From contig CAZYGI010000018.1 of assembly GCA_964647255.1 (NCBI GenBank), positions 1-64,000 on the forward strand: 64,000 bases of DNA. The letters run 5' to 3'. Below the pieces are notes generated by a model. The model saw only the letters and a program-made list of their open reading frames with translations, was not told the DNA's origin and searched no databases. Position 1 is the first letter of the stretch. The number at the start of each line of letters is the position of its first letter. This stretch comes from CAWJEL01 sp964647255 (GTDB taxonomy: Bacteria; Chloroflexota; Anaerolineae; CG2-30-64-16). The translations under genes were made by a program, and so were the position numbers. Of the stretch, positions 8,901 to 15,825 are shown one piece after another.

Positions 8901-10245
8901 GTTGGCTGTAGCCGGGCAGGCCATAGTAAAGCACCGCATAGAGCGGCGTACCGAAGGCGAAGAGGAGCGACAACCCGGCGAGCACCGCGAACAGCGCCGA
9001 GGCGCCGAGGTGCACAGGGAGGGAGGTGTGGCGGTGTTTTTCCCCTTCTCCGCTTCGCAGCACCTCTGTTTCCGCGCCCCTCGGCCCCCGGCCGCCTGTG
9101 CTCCTCCGCGTGAACACCGCCACCATCGCCAGCAGCAGCGTGACGATCCCCAGGTAGTTCCCGCCCTCGACGTAATTCTTCACGCCCCAGTCAATGGTGT
9201 CCTGTGCTCTGCCCAGGGCGTTTTGCGTCACCGGCGTCCAGACGCGCTGCCAGATGTCGAAATAGTTGTGGTGCGTCGGGTTGCCGAAGAAATCGGGCAG
9301 CACGAAGGTGAGGATCTGCTGGCTGGGCCAGGCCCACTCGCGCACTTGTTGCAGGCTGGCCGAGCCTTCCCGGAAGCTTTGCGTTACCAGCTCGTACAGC
9401 GGGATGAGCTGCGCGCCGCCCAGCGCCAGGCCGAGGATGACCATCACGACCAGCCAGGCCGCCAGGCGCAGCGCAGGCCGCCACTGCCGGAGGGCGCGGC
9501 GCAGCCCGATCAAGCGCCACGCCGCGTAGAACGCGCTGACCAGCAGGGTGTAGTAGGTGATCTCGACGTGCCCGGCGAGGGTCTCCAACCCCAAGAACAG
9601 CGCGCCCAGGGCGATGTAGGGCGCCGGGGAGTAGGCGGTCGCCCCTTTCTCGCGCTGCTTGCGGATGACGATTTCGATCATCACCAGGATCAACGGCAGC
9701 CACGCGGCCGCGGCGATGATCATGGTGAAGGCTACGCTGACGATATAAAAGCCAGAGAACGCGTAGGCGACCGCCGCCAAGAACGCGGCCGGCCGGCTCA
9801 GCCGCAGCACGCGGGCGAAGACATACATTGCGGCCGCGGCCAGCCCCAGTTGCAGCCAGGTGAATACGCCGTAGGCGCGCCAGAGCGGCAGGAGATAGAA
9901 CAACACGCTCAACGGATAGAGCGCGGACTGCTGACCGGCAGCGAGGAACGGGACACCGGTGAAGGCACGCGGATTCCAGAGGATGCCGGCCGGATCGCCC
10001 GACCGCAGCGCCTCGACGATCAGCGATTTCCACGGCAGGTTCTCCAGCACGAGGTCGCTGATGAGCTGGTTGTGCGGGACGGCCACCCCTTGTGCGGCCG
10101 CCGCGCTCTTCCAGGGTTCAAAGGCAAAGAGGTTGTCCGCCGGCAGCAGCGTCTTGCCGCCCAACACCTGCGGCGCGAACCACAGCAGCGGCAGGAGCAA
10201 CAGCGCGACGACGATCAGAACGTCGAGACGACGAGGAGATTTCAA
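5908..10245 (-). CDS. YfhO-like membrane protein fused to a Wzx/MATE-like flippase
   Basis: One 1445-residue polytopic protein. Residues 1 to about 930 look like the YfhO family (GT-C-like membrane proteins implicated in glycosylating cell-envelope polymers): N-terminal helix, the segment LLPADNLFAFEPW, many membrane helices, then a large extracytoplasmic domain and a last helix near 7440-7500. From about residue 940 (TVAKNTGVRMAMSLLSKGID) a 12-14-helix polysaccharide/lipid-linked oligosaccharide flippase begins, with LGTLVTRDVARD typical of that family. No N-run interrupts the fusion. Four low-complexity stretches interrupt loops (6728-6826, 8441-8507, 8761-8820, 9010-9110). The glycosyltransferase upstream and the ATPase downstream form an apparent operon for envelope glycan assembly. 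Confidence 0.82.
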   Translation of the reverse strand: MKSPRRLDVLIVVALLLLPLLWFAPQVLGGKTLLPADNLFAFEPWKSAAAAQGVAVPHNQLISDLVLENLPWKSLIVEALRSGDPAGILWNPRAFTGVPFLAAGQQSALYPLSVLFYLLPLWRAYGVFTWLQLGLAAAAMYVFARVLRLSRPAAFLAAVAYAFSGFYIVSVAFTMIIAAAAWLPLILVMIEIVIRKQREKGATAYSPAPYIALGALFLGLETLAGHVEITYYTLLVSAFYAAWRLIGLRRALRQWRPALRLAAWLVVMVILGLALGGAQLIPLYELVTQSFREGSASLQQVREWAWPSQQILTFVLPDFFGNPTHHNYFDIWQRVWTPVTQNALGRAQDTIDWGVKNYVEGGNYLGIVTLLLAMVAVFTRRSTGGRGPRGAETEVLRSGEGEKHRHTSLPVHLGASALFAVLAGLSLLFAFGTPLYAVLYYGLPGYSQLHSAFRWVFPYTLSMAVLSGYGLDALTIGVRGQGSGGRRQEAGIALRPPATARILGWLAVLAGAGSLLVVLISAFMSGPFVALGDKLLAWPFWADRAQTAFANGAMLWSYEATGLARFGLMALLAGAALIAGTRRDGEAKTALVSPRRRVAVSFIALLILDLWLFGHGFNSADDPKLLDYKPNVIQWLQDRRDPAQPWRLTSFDAPHADPANPDSPSEKLLNANSAMRYGLEDIRGYDSIIPKSYTAFMQRIQPQGDLLYNRIAPIYTQVDGKPNYDALDSPLLDLLGVKYIVTTHAIPNAGYRLAYDAEVKVYENGNAFPRAFIAGEAVAVADQAAALDLLAQVDLRQKVVVEGLAAAALPPPASPQVREARIGKPGNRELFVDVNISDRGWLVLTDAYFDGWKAYLRPFGVKGEGVDAAGESIEEQLPIYRADGAFRAVYLPKAGQWTVRFVYSPRSFLLGLYTSFLAAITLLMLGGWWAWGRFYKGDRSEVGTVAKNTGVRMAMSLLSKGIDFAFAMLRLRVLNPVGEGSYQFAIAFYGIFEILTFFGLGTLVTRDVARDRTAARRYLSNTIAVRSGLWLLSLPVMALVCVFYWAGLGKLDATTARAIGIFALALLFSSISDAISAVFNAFEKMEYPAGIATAIATAKVALGALVLLPPLDWGFVGLAGVSLVMNVVQTIWLWAVLQGKVLGGDTATRRHDDTATQRGQLGLGLSLNLDLNLQRYMLRESVPLMINHLLATVFWRISQWVLYGAKNPAALGIFSSGTKWLDGLNVIPAYFTLAIFPLMSRYAQAGKESLVKAYRLSVQLLYIVALPVAVFFSFGAALLIRILGGEAYLPGGATALAIMIWSIPIGFINSVTQYVLIAVGQQRFLTKAFLIGVGFTALANLILVPRFGYLAAAAIQIPAELALFFPFYWAVRRYVAPMPWLKLLGGPSLAAAADAATVFLGGRAGVPLIAALALGFAVYIGVLALLGVFRSEEFSALWTTLRRRS
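6728..6826. repeat. Low-complexity repeat inside the flippase reading frame
   Basis: GGTTAAGGTCAAGGTTAAGG-like heptads followed by repeated CGCCGTGTC units. In the coding strand this gives a loop rich in DTATRR and LGLSLNLDLNLQ that has no place in a flippase helix bundle. Seen directly; an in-frame insertion of intergenic-type sequence is inferred. Confidence 0.7.
8441..8507. repeat. CACGGCGA-type repeat inside the YfhO reading frame
   Basis: Repeated ACACGGCG units, then CTCTCCGTCTCTCCGTGTCC. It has the same unit as the repeat at 6781-6820 but in the opposite orientation, and encodes an Arg/Ser/Lys-rich loop between two membrane helices. Confidence 0.65.
8761..8820. repeat. Microsatellite-like CTGCCTC/TGACCCC tract inside the YfhO frame
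   Basis: Three to four copies each of TGCCTCCT and TGACCCC in tandem. It encodes a Gly/Arg/Gln-rich loop (VRGQGSGGRRQEAG) flanked by normal membrane sequence. Confidence 0.65.
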
Positions 10246-10320
10246 CAGGATGCTCCGATGGATGAACGTGAACCGGTCCGCGCCCCCGAGACGCTCGGCG
10301 GACGCGTCCGGCGCGGCGCC

Positions 10321-11091
10321 TCACGGATGGCGCTGCACGTTCCGATGGCGTTGCCAGATTCGCAGCACATCCACCGCGCCCTGGATTTTCACGGGGATAT
10401 CCATCTTCGAGCGGCCGATGCGCCGATCCTCAAAGTAGATCGGGATTTCACGGATGCGGTAGCCGAGTTTTTCGGCCAGGTAGGCCATTTCGACCTGGAA
10501 GGCGTAGCCGTCGCTGAAAACGCGATCCAGCCCGATGCCTTCCAGGGCGGCCCGGCGCCAACACTTGAAGCCCGCCGTGATGTCGCGTGTGGTCAAGCCG
10601 AGCAGGGTGCGTGACCATACTTCGTTGGCCCACCAGCTCAAAAAGCGGCGCCACCAGCTCCATCGTTCGTCCAGCCGGCCGCCGCGCACATAGCGTGAGC
10701 CGACCGCGACGTCGCACTCCGTCTGGCACAACTGGAGCAGCGCGGGCACGGCCTCGGGCGGATGAGAAAAATCAGCATCCATTTGAATAACATAATCTGC
10801 GCCCATCTCCAGCGCGCAGTTGAACCCGTCCAGGTAGGCGCGGCCCAGGCCCTCTTTGGCGGTGCGATGCCGCACCCGAACCATCTCCGGCAGGCGTTCG
10901 GCCAGGGCGTCGGCCACCTGGCCGGTGCCGTCGGGCGAATTATCATCAACGACAAGGACCGTCAACCCGCGTACCGCAAGCGCGCGCAGCTCAGCAACGA
11001 GGGCGGGAAGGTTCTCAGCTTCGTTGTAGGTCGGAATCACCACAATGACATTGGCGGGCGCTGCAGCGCCATTGGTTGGTTCGGCAGGCAT
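10321..11091 (-). CDS. Polyprenol-phosphate mannosyl/glucosyltransferase (GT2, DPM1-like)
   Basis: 256-residue family-2 glycosyltransferase of the dolichol-phosphate mannose synthase type. It would transfer a hexose from a nucleotide sugar to polyprenyl phosphate on the cytosolic membrane face. Seen: VVIPTYNEAENLP at the N-terminus, VDDNSPDGT, the metal-binding MDADFSHPPE, the acceptor-loop GSRYVRGG, and the conserved C-terminal YFEDRRIGRSKM. No C-terminal membrane helices, as in the soluble DPM1 type. It precedes the YfhO-flippase gene by 75 bases on the same strand, so it may supply the lipid-linked sugar used by that GT-C-like partner. The inferred promoter places the transcript start only a few bases before the ATG at 11091, and no good ribosome site is visible, so the mRNA may be nearly leaderless. 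Confidence 0.9.
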   Translation of the reverse strand: MPAEPTNGAAAPANVIVVIPTYNEAENLPALVAELRALAVRGLTVLVVDDNSPDGTGQVADALAERLPEMVRVRHRTAKEGLGRAYLDGFNCALEMGADYVIQMDADFSHPPEAVPALLQLCQTECDVAVGSRYVRGGRLDERWSWWRRFLSWWANEVWSRTLLGLTTRDITAGFKCWRRAALEGIGLDRVFSDGYAFQVEMAYLAEKLGYRIREIPIYFEDRRIGRSKMDIPVKIQGAVDVLRIWQRHRNVQRHP

Positions 11092-11101
11092 AACGGACTC
11101 G

Positions 11102-11130
11102 ATTTTATCATGCCGGGCGGCAAAGAGCAA
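11102..11130 (-). promoter_or_regulatory. Promoter of the glycosyltransferase/YfhO operon
   Basis: On the minus strand TTGCTC (11125-11130), 17-base spacer, TAAAAT (11102-11107). It is back-to-back with the promoter of the regulator gene; the two -35 boxes are 13 bases apart. Confidence 0.5.
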
Positions 11131-11143
11131 AAGCGTCGGTCGG

Positions 11144-11172
11144 TTGCCTTCTAGCTTAAGGTATTGTATAAT
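11144..11172 (+). promoter_or_regulatory. Promoter of the pseudo-receiver regulator
   Basis: TTGCCT (11144-11149), 17-base spacer, perfect TATAAT (11167-11172), about 37 bases before the ATG at 11210. Strong match to a housekeeping sigma-70 promoter. Confidence 0.7.
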
Positions 11173-11209
11173 GCCGGACAAATGGATCGCACCGCTGAAG
11201 GAGAGCGCC

Positions 11210-11926
11210 ATGAACCGTAGCAACAATGCCAGGTCGGTGAAAATCCTCTATATCGGTCGGCCTGATGCCAGCTACGAGAAGATGTGGCAGTCTCTGGCCA
11301 CCGACGGGATTGCTGTGACCTTCGCCGCGACGCAAACTCAGGGGATGCAGTTGGCGCGTGACCTCAAGCCGCACATCGCCGTCGTCAATACGGCGAACAG
11401 CCACTTCTCGGGCGTCTATCTTTGCCGTGTCTTGGGCCGGCGCCTGCCGGGCACCCAGCGGTTGGTGCTGACCGAGCGCGGCGAAGGGGAAGACATCGTC
11501 TGCGAACAGAGGTTGATCCGGCCGTTCACCACGCGGCGGCTGCGGGAGGCCATTTACCGGATGGTGGATGCGGCTTCCCCGCATGTTCTGCGGGCCGGGG
11601 ACATCGAACTGGATCTGGTGGCGCGTGTTGTCAACGGCCCGTTGGGGCGGCACCATTTGACGCCGAAGCAATGCGATCTCTTGGCGATCTTTCTGCAGCG
11701 GCCCAACCAGGTGATTTCGCGTCGCGAGCTGATGGAGCAGATCTGGAAGACGGACTACCTCGGCGACACCCGGACGCTGGACGTCCATATCCGGTGGCTG
11801 CGCGAGAAGTTCGAGGCCGCGCCTGATCATCCGCAGCTCCTGGTGACGCGACGTGGTGTGGGGTACGTGCTGCTCGCGCCGGTCCCTGAGCTCCCGCCGG
11901 AGGACGCCGACGAGTCGGAGAACTGA
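11210..11926 (+). CDS. OmpR-like winged-helix regulator with a degenerate receiver domain
   Basis: 238 residues. An N-terminal receiver-like domain (about 10-125) is followed by an OmpR/PhoB-type winged helix (about 130-225: LTPKQCDLLAIFLQRPNQVI, then the recognition region TRTLDVHIRWLREKF and wing VTRRGVGYVL). The receiver lacks the phospho-acceptor: the third strand ends PHIAVVN (Asn60 where Asp is expected), the acidic pair is absent and the usual KPF reads RPF. It is therefore probably phosphorylation-independent. Start chosen at ATG 11210 with AAGGAGA upstream. No histidine kinase is adjacent. It is divergent from the glycosyltransferase operon and could regulate it; that is inference from position only. 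Confidence 0.85.
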   Translation: MNRSNNARSVKILYIGRPDASYEKMWQSLATDGIAVTFAATQTQGMQLARDLKPHIAVVNTANSHFSGVYLCRVLGRRLPGTQRLVLTERGEGEDIVCEQRLIRPFTTRRLREAIYRMVDAASPHVLRAGDIELDLVARVVNGPLGRHHLTPKQCDLLAIFLQRPNQVISRRELMEQIWKTDYLGDTRTLDVHIRWLREKFEAAPDHPQLLVTRRGVGYVLLAPVPELPPEDADESEN

Positions 11927-12076
11927 AACGCGCTGCTTGAACGAGCACCTGAGCGGAGCCCCACGAAACCGCGGCGGCGCCTTTTCGGCGAACAATCAGC
12001 GGAACGTCCTGAGCGGTGGGCGACAGCCGGGGGGGGGGGGGCAGGATGCACAGCGGTTTGGAACAAGAGCAAATTT
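11927..12076. other. Gene-free gap with 13-G homopolymer and repeat fragments
   Basis: No gene seen. It contains GAGCACCTGAGCGGAGC and CGTCCTGAGCGG, both fragments of the dispersed CCTGAGCGGAG repeat family, and a run of 13 G at 12029-12041 whose length may be unreliable in the assembly. Confidence 0.6.
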
Positions 12077-12118
12077 AAAACGCAACATCGGCGCCCAAGG
12101 GCGCCGATGTTGCGTTTT
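12077..12118 (-). terminator. rpsT terminator hairpin
   Basis: Perfect 20-bp inverted repeat (12077-12096 with 12099-12118) flanked by A-run and T-run on both sides, immediately downstream of rpsT. The symmetric AAAA/TTTT ends would let it act in both directions. Confidence 0.8.
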
Positions 12119-12136
12119 GGCTGACAAACCAGGGCT

Positions 12137-12415
12137 TCAGGCAGCCTTGGCTTTGTTCATCGCCAACATGAGCCGCGACTTGCGCCGCGACGCAGCATTC
12201 TTGTGCATCACGCCCTTCTCGGCGGACTTGTCCAAGGCCTGGACTGCCACCAGTAGCGCCTGCTCGGCCTCTGCGACCTTGCCGGCGGCCAGCAGGACGC
12301 GCACCTTCTTGACGTGGGTGCGGGTGCTGGTGCGGACAGCGCCACGGTATTCGGCCTTGCGGGCGTCGCGGCGGACGCACTTCAACGCAGACGGGTTCTT
12401 CTTCAGATTTGGCAC
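12137..12415 (-). CDS. rpsT: 30S ribosomal protein S20
   Basis: 92-residue small-subunit protein S20, which binds 16S rRNA early in assembly. The N-terminus PNLKKNPSALK and the Lys/Arg/Ala-rich helical body, with HKNAASRRKSRLM near the C-terminus, match the S20 family in sequence and length. It starts at GTG 12415 with GGAGG six bases upstream. Monocistronic: its own promoter about 100 bases upstream and a strong terminator directly after. Confidence 0.93.
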   Translation of the reverse strand: MPNLKKNPSALKCVRRDARKAEYRGAVRTSTRTHVKKVRVLLAAGKVAEAEQALLVAVQALDKSAEKGVMHKNAASRRKSRLMLAMNKAKAA

Positions 12416-12514
12416 GTAAAGCCTCCGATACTCTATTTACACCACAAAGCGAGCGTATCACCGCGGGTGGCGCTGACCGGTCAGGCAAGCGGCCTCTTCC
12501 CGGCACGGCATGCT

Positions 12515-12543
12515 ACTATACCTCAACCGGCAGCTTTTGTCCA
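12515..12543 (-). promoter_or_regulatory. rpsT promoter
   Basis: On the minus strand TGGACA (12538-12543), 17-base spacer, TATAGT (12515-12520). Predicted leader of about 93 bases before the GTG. The promoter overlaps the 3' end of the DUF2085 gene. Confidence 0.5.
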
Positions 12544-13245
12544 GTTTGCCGCCCCATCCTGCGCGCGGTGCTCACTTTGCGCCGAGCGAACCACATCGTC
12601 CATCGCTTCTTGGATGTAGGGATAGGAAAACCAGACCGCGCCTGCGCCGAACAGCCCGCCGGTGATAGTGCGCAGCAGCCAGTTGCTCTCGCGCAAGCCG
12701 AACAACTGCGTCAGTCCGTCCACTGCGATGGGGACCATGAGCAGCCCGAAGACCCACAGCGGCAGCTTGGCGAACAAGCCGTTGGCACGGCGCAGGCGAG
12801 GCCGCAGCGCCCCAAACACCAGCCCGCTGAGCAGGATAGCGCCATAGATCGCCACATCTCGCTCGCAGATCGCGACCTTGTAGCCGACCTCCGCCCCGCC
12901 GATCAGCCGGAGCGCCTGGCGCTGCAAGATGCCCAATCCGGCCGGCAGGACGTGCGCCTGCTCCAGGGCGGCGACGCTCGGCGCGACCTGCGGCCCAAAC
13001 AGGAAGAACGATCGTTCGGGCAACTGGTGGCAGGTCGGCGAGTAAAGCGTGTAGATCAGCCGCGCCGGTCCGGTCGCGCCGGCATGCATCAGCACGGGCG
13101 CCAGGAAGGGCAGGCCGACGAAGATCGCCACCAGCGCGTTGAAGACCGCCAGCCAATGCTGCGCCAGCCAGCCGGCCAGCCGGTTGATGGCCCCGGCGAC
13201 TTTGGCTGCGCCGCCGCTGGTGGGAGGACGGACTTCGATCCCCAT
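12523..13245 (-). CDS. DUF2085 family membrane protein
   Basis: 240-residue integral membrane protein matching DUF2085. Seen: several hydrophobic helices and the family-type segments CHQLPERSFFLFG and AICERDVAIYGA, with conserved Cys/His and Cys/Asp residues facing the membrane boundary, then PIAVDGLTQLFGLRESNW. Function is not established for the family. The start lies 3 bases after the ccdA stop, so it is probably translated from the cytochrome-maturation transcript. The conserved cysteines and this position suggest a redox- or metal-linked role; that is only an inference. Confidence 0.85.
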   Translation of the reverse strand: MGIEVRPPTSGGAAKVAGAINRLAGWLAQHWLAVFNALVAIFVGLPFLAPVLMHAGATGPARLIYTLYSPTCHQLPERSFFLFGPQVAPSVAALEQAHVLPAGLGILQRQALRLIGGAEVGYKVAICERDVAIYGAILLSGLVFGALRPRLRRANGLFAKLPLWVFGLLMVPIAVDGLTQLFGLRESNWLLRTITGGLFGAGAVWFSYPYIQEAMDDVVRSAQSEHRAQDGAANWTKAAG

Positions 13246-13248
13246 CGC

Positions 13249-14094
13249 TTACGATCCGCCCGCGGCGGTGCTGCTGGGCGCCACCGTCGTCCCGCTCAGA
13301 TAGCCAATGTAGGCCGGGATCAGGGGCAGCACACACGGCGACAGGAACGAGAGTAGCCCGGCGATCAACGCGATGGGCAGGGTCACGACGGACGAGGAGG
13401 TCGGGGCGACCTCCAGCCCCGCCAGCCCCATCCCGAACCGGGAGACGAAGATGTTGGCGATGAACGACAGCCGATCCAGGAACAGCAGCACGCCCACGAA
13501 GATCAGGAACAAGCCGGTGATCTTGGAGACGATGCCCAGGTAGCGGTTCAGCTTGCGCAGCCAGGGCGCCACACTGCCGAGCGCAGCGCCGGTGATCAGG
13601 AAGGGGATGCCCAGCCCGGCGGAATAGACCGCCAGCAGCAGCGCGCCCTGCGCCACCGTCTGCGTGTCGCTTGCCAGCAGGTAGATCGCGGCCAGCACGG
13701 GGCCGACGCAGGGGATCCAGCCCGCGGAAAAGAAGACGCCCATCAGCGCGGAGGAAGCATATCCCCAACGCCGCTCGTCGCGCACCTGCACCCGGCCCTC
13801 GGTGTACATCAGCCGGGTCAGGAAGTCCGTGAACGCGACGAAGCCGCGGCCGAGCGGGTTCCTATCCCCCCCGTTGGCGTGCAGAAGATCGGCGAGCCAG
13901 GGGAGCAGGCCTGCCACTTCGAGGCCAAACAGGATCAGCAGCACGCCGCCGATCTTGACGATGGCCGGCAGATAGGTGTTGACCGCGAAGCCGAAAAACG
14001 CCACCGACGCGCCCAGTGTCACGAACACGAAACTGAAACCTAGCACGAATGCCAGGGCATGGAAGAATGTTTGCCAACGATAGCCTGCGGACAT
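13249..14094 (-). CDS. ccdA: CcdA-like thiol-disulfide transporter with permuted first helix
   Basis: 281-residue relative of CcdA/DsbD-beta, which moves electrons across the membrane to keep apocytochrome thiols reduced. The protein starts with what is normally helix 2 (FFHALAFVLGFSFVFVTLG, residues 10-28). It continues through the second-cysteine helix (FFSAGWIPCVGP, Cys129), YSAGLGIPFL and the usual last helix. Only then, at residues 236-268, comes the segment that normally begins CcdA (AGLLSFLSPCVLPLIPAY, Cys254). Both redox cysteines are therefore present but the order is circularly permuted. Start at ATG 14094; 7 bases from ccmD. No N-run nearby. Family certain, permutation directly seen, function inferred. 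Confidence 0.85.
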   Translation of the reverse strand: MSAGYRWQTFFHALAFVLGFSFVFVTLGASVAFFGFAVNTYLPAIVKIGGVLLILFGLEVAGLLPWLADLLHANGGDRNPLGRGFVAFTDFLTRLMYTEGRVQVRDERRWGYASSALMGVFFSAGWIPCVGPVLAAIYLLASDTQTVAQGALLLAVYSAGLGIPFLITGAALGSVAPWLRKLNRYLGIVSKITGLFLIFVGVLLFLDRLSFIANIFVSRFGMGLAGLEVAPTSSSVVTLPIALIAGLLSFLSPCVLPLIPAYIGYLSGTTVAPSSTAAGGS

Positions 14095-14101
14095 CTTGAT
14101 C

Positions 14102-14245
14102 TTACTTCTTGCCTTGCTTCTGAGCGATCGCCTCTTGCAGCGCAGCGATCTCCCGCTGGAGCGTTGCCTGCCGGCGCACGATGCTGACCACGAGCCCAAA
14201 CGTCGCGGCCCAGATGATGATGTACCCAGCGATCATGTAAGCCAT
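14102..14245 (-). CDS. ccmD: CcmD-family small membrane protein
   Basis: 47 residues: a single N-terminal membrane helix (YMIAGYIIIWAATFGLVVS) followed by a charged coiled-coil tail (RRQATLQREIAALQEAIA). This is the architecture of CcmD, which stabilises the CcmABC complex and helps release holo-CcmE. ATG 14245 with GGGAG eight bases upstream. Position between ccmC and ccdA supports the call. Confidence 0.85.
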   Translation of the reverse strand: MAYMIAGYIIIWAATFGLVVSIVRRQATLQREIAALQEAIAQKQGKK

Positions 14246-14372
14246 GTGAGAAACTCCCTTTTCAGAATCAGCGAATGGCGAATCACGAATTACGAATGGT
14301 GAATAGCGTTTCACTCGCTCCCTGCGTTCCGCGTTCCGCGCTCCACGCTTCACGCTCCACGCTTCACGCTCA
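14246..14372. repeat. Tandem-like short repeats between ccmD and ccmC
   Basis: GAATGGCGAATCACGAATTACGAATGG-type degenerate repeats are followed by CGCTCCACGCTTCACG units in tandem, running into the ccmC stop codon. No gene. The sequence is of the same low-complexity kind as the insertions in ccmA and the YfhO gene. Confidence 0.65.
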
Positions 14373-15062
14373 ATACCCCAGCCGTTCTTTCAGCGCCTCG
14401 ACCTGTTCCCGCGCGGCTTCCAGCCGGGTGCGGTGCCAGAGGAGCACGGCATAGAGCAGTGTGAAGGCCGCCAGCGAGAAGAAGAAAGCCGACATCATGC
14501 TCGGCGACAGCCCGAAGCCTTGCTGTTGGTCAATCAGCACCGGGTGGATGGTGCGCCACCAGCGGATGGACATGAAGGTGATCGGCACGCTGAGGAACGC
14601 GAAGATGCCGTACACGGCCGCAAAGCGGGCCCGTCGCGCCGGGTCTTCCATCGCGCTGCGCAGCATGAAGTAGGCGACGTAGAGCAGAAACAGGATCGTG
14701 TAGGTCGTCAGCCGCGGGTCCCACGTCCACCAGGTGTTCCACGCCGGCTTGGCCCACACCGAGCCGCTGGCGGTCGCGGCGAGGGTGAAGGCCAGGCCGA
14801 TCTCGGCCGAGGAGACCGCGACGCTGTCCCACTGGCGTTTGCTGGTGATCAGATAGGCGATGCTGGCGATCATCGTCACGCCGAAGGCCAACATGCTCAC
14901 CCATGCGCTCGGCACATGGAAGTAGATGATGCGCTGGGCGAAGGTGTTATCCACCGTCAGCCCGGCGGCGTCCGGCGCCACCTTGAGCGCCATGAGGATC
15001 GCGCCCAGGATGCCCAGCGCCGAGACGGCAGTCACGATTGATAGGATGCGATTGGATTTCAT
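14370..15062 (-). CDS. ccmC: Heme-handling protein CcmC
   Basis: 230-residue six-helix membrane protein of the heme-handling family. CcmC presents heme to CcmE in System I cytochrome c maturation. Diagnostic tryptophan-rich WWD motif AWNTWWTWDPRLT; heme-ligand histidines in YFHVPSAW (first) and in RTIHPVLI (second). ATG at 15062. It follows ccmB with an 91-base gap holding low-complexity sequence (CCGCTCCACGCGTCATGCTCCCC). The C-terminus is a basic helix (TRLEAAREQVEALKERLGY). Confidence 0.94.
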   Translation of the reverse strand: MKSNRILSIVTAVSALGILGAILMALKVAPDAAGLTVDNTFAQRIIYFHVPSAWVSMLAFGVTMIASIAYLITSKRQWDSVAVSSAEIGLAFTLAATASGSVWAKPAWNTWWTWDPRLTTYTILFLLYVAYFMLRSAMEDPARRARFAAVYGIFAFLSVPITFMSIRWWRTIHPVLIDQQQGFGLSPSMMSAFFFSLAAFTLLYAVLLWHRTRLEAAREQVEALKERLGY

Positions 15063-15153
15063 AGGTTGCTCCGAATCGGTAAACGCTGATGGACACATGA
15101 CGGTGGACGAATGACACGATTCGTTCCCCGCTCCACGCGTCATGCTCCCCGCA

Positions 15154-15825
15154 TCACTCTTCCACTACAAACCCGAAAGTCAGATACGCCAGCACGGTGA
15201 AGCCCACATCGTAAAGCGCGATCAGCCGGAGCCAGTTGCCCAGGCTGCTCAGCGGCTCGCCGTCCAGCAGCGCCCCGGTCATCTTCACCCCGGCGATCAG
15301 CACCGGCAGGAGGACGGGGAAGAGCAGGATCGGCAGCATCACTTCGCGCGCCCGCGTGTTGACCGCGATAGCCGAGAAGATGGTGCCGACCGCAGCGAAG
15401 CCGAAGGTGCCCAACGCGATCACGAGCAGGTGCGGCCCGGTGAGCAGCGATAGGTTGAAGAAGATCATCACCAGCGGCAGCAGGATTGCCTCGACGGCCA
15501 GGATGAAGAGCAGGTTGCCCAGCATCTTGCCAAAGTAGATCGCCGAGCGGTCCAGCGGCGCCAGCAGCAGGCCGGCAAAGCTGCCCTTGTCCTGCTCGAT
15601 GACAAACGCCCGGTTGAGCCCCAAGATGCCGGCGAAGGTGATCGCGACCCACACGATGCCCGGCACCACCATCGCCATCTTCGGCACACGCAGCTCGAAC
15701 GCGAAGTTGAAGATGATCGTCGCCAACAGTGCAAAGACGAACATGCTGCTGAAGATGTCCTTGGTGCGCAGCTCGGCCCGGATGTCCTTCCAGACGATCG
15801 CCCACACCGCACGCCAGAATCTCAT
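15154..15825 (-). CDS. ccmB: Heme exporter subunit CcmB (ABC permease)
   Basis: 223-residue six-helix permease that pairs with CcmA; the complex uses ATP to release heme-loaded CcmE. The N-terminal VWKDIRAELRTKDIFSSMFV, the segment EQDKGSFAGLLLAPLDRSAIYFGK and the following helices are typical of CcmB. ATG overlaps the ccmA stop by four bases (ATGA), so the two subunits are translationally coupled. Confidence 0.93.
   Translation of the reverse strand: MRFWRAVWAIVWKDIRAELRTKDIFSSMFVFALLATIIFNFAFELRVPKMAMVVPGIVWVAITFAGILGLNRAFVIEQDKGSFAGLLLAPLDRSAIYFGKMLGNLLFILAVEAILLPLVMIFFNLSLLTGPHLLVIALGTFGFAAVGTIFSAIAVNTRAREVMLPILLFPVLLPVLIAGVKMTGALLDGEPLSSLGNWLRLIALYDVGFTVLAYLTFGFVVEE

Noticed and set aside
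8896..10614. Plus-strand open frame (572 codons) opposite the YfhO half and glycosyltransferase
   Set aside because: Same reason: antisense shadow with low-complexity translation and no start signals.
12029..12041. Thirteen-G run as a phase-variation tract
   Set aside because: It is not within or just upstream of any gene start; more likely repeat debris or an inaccurate homopolymer.
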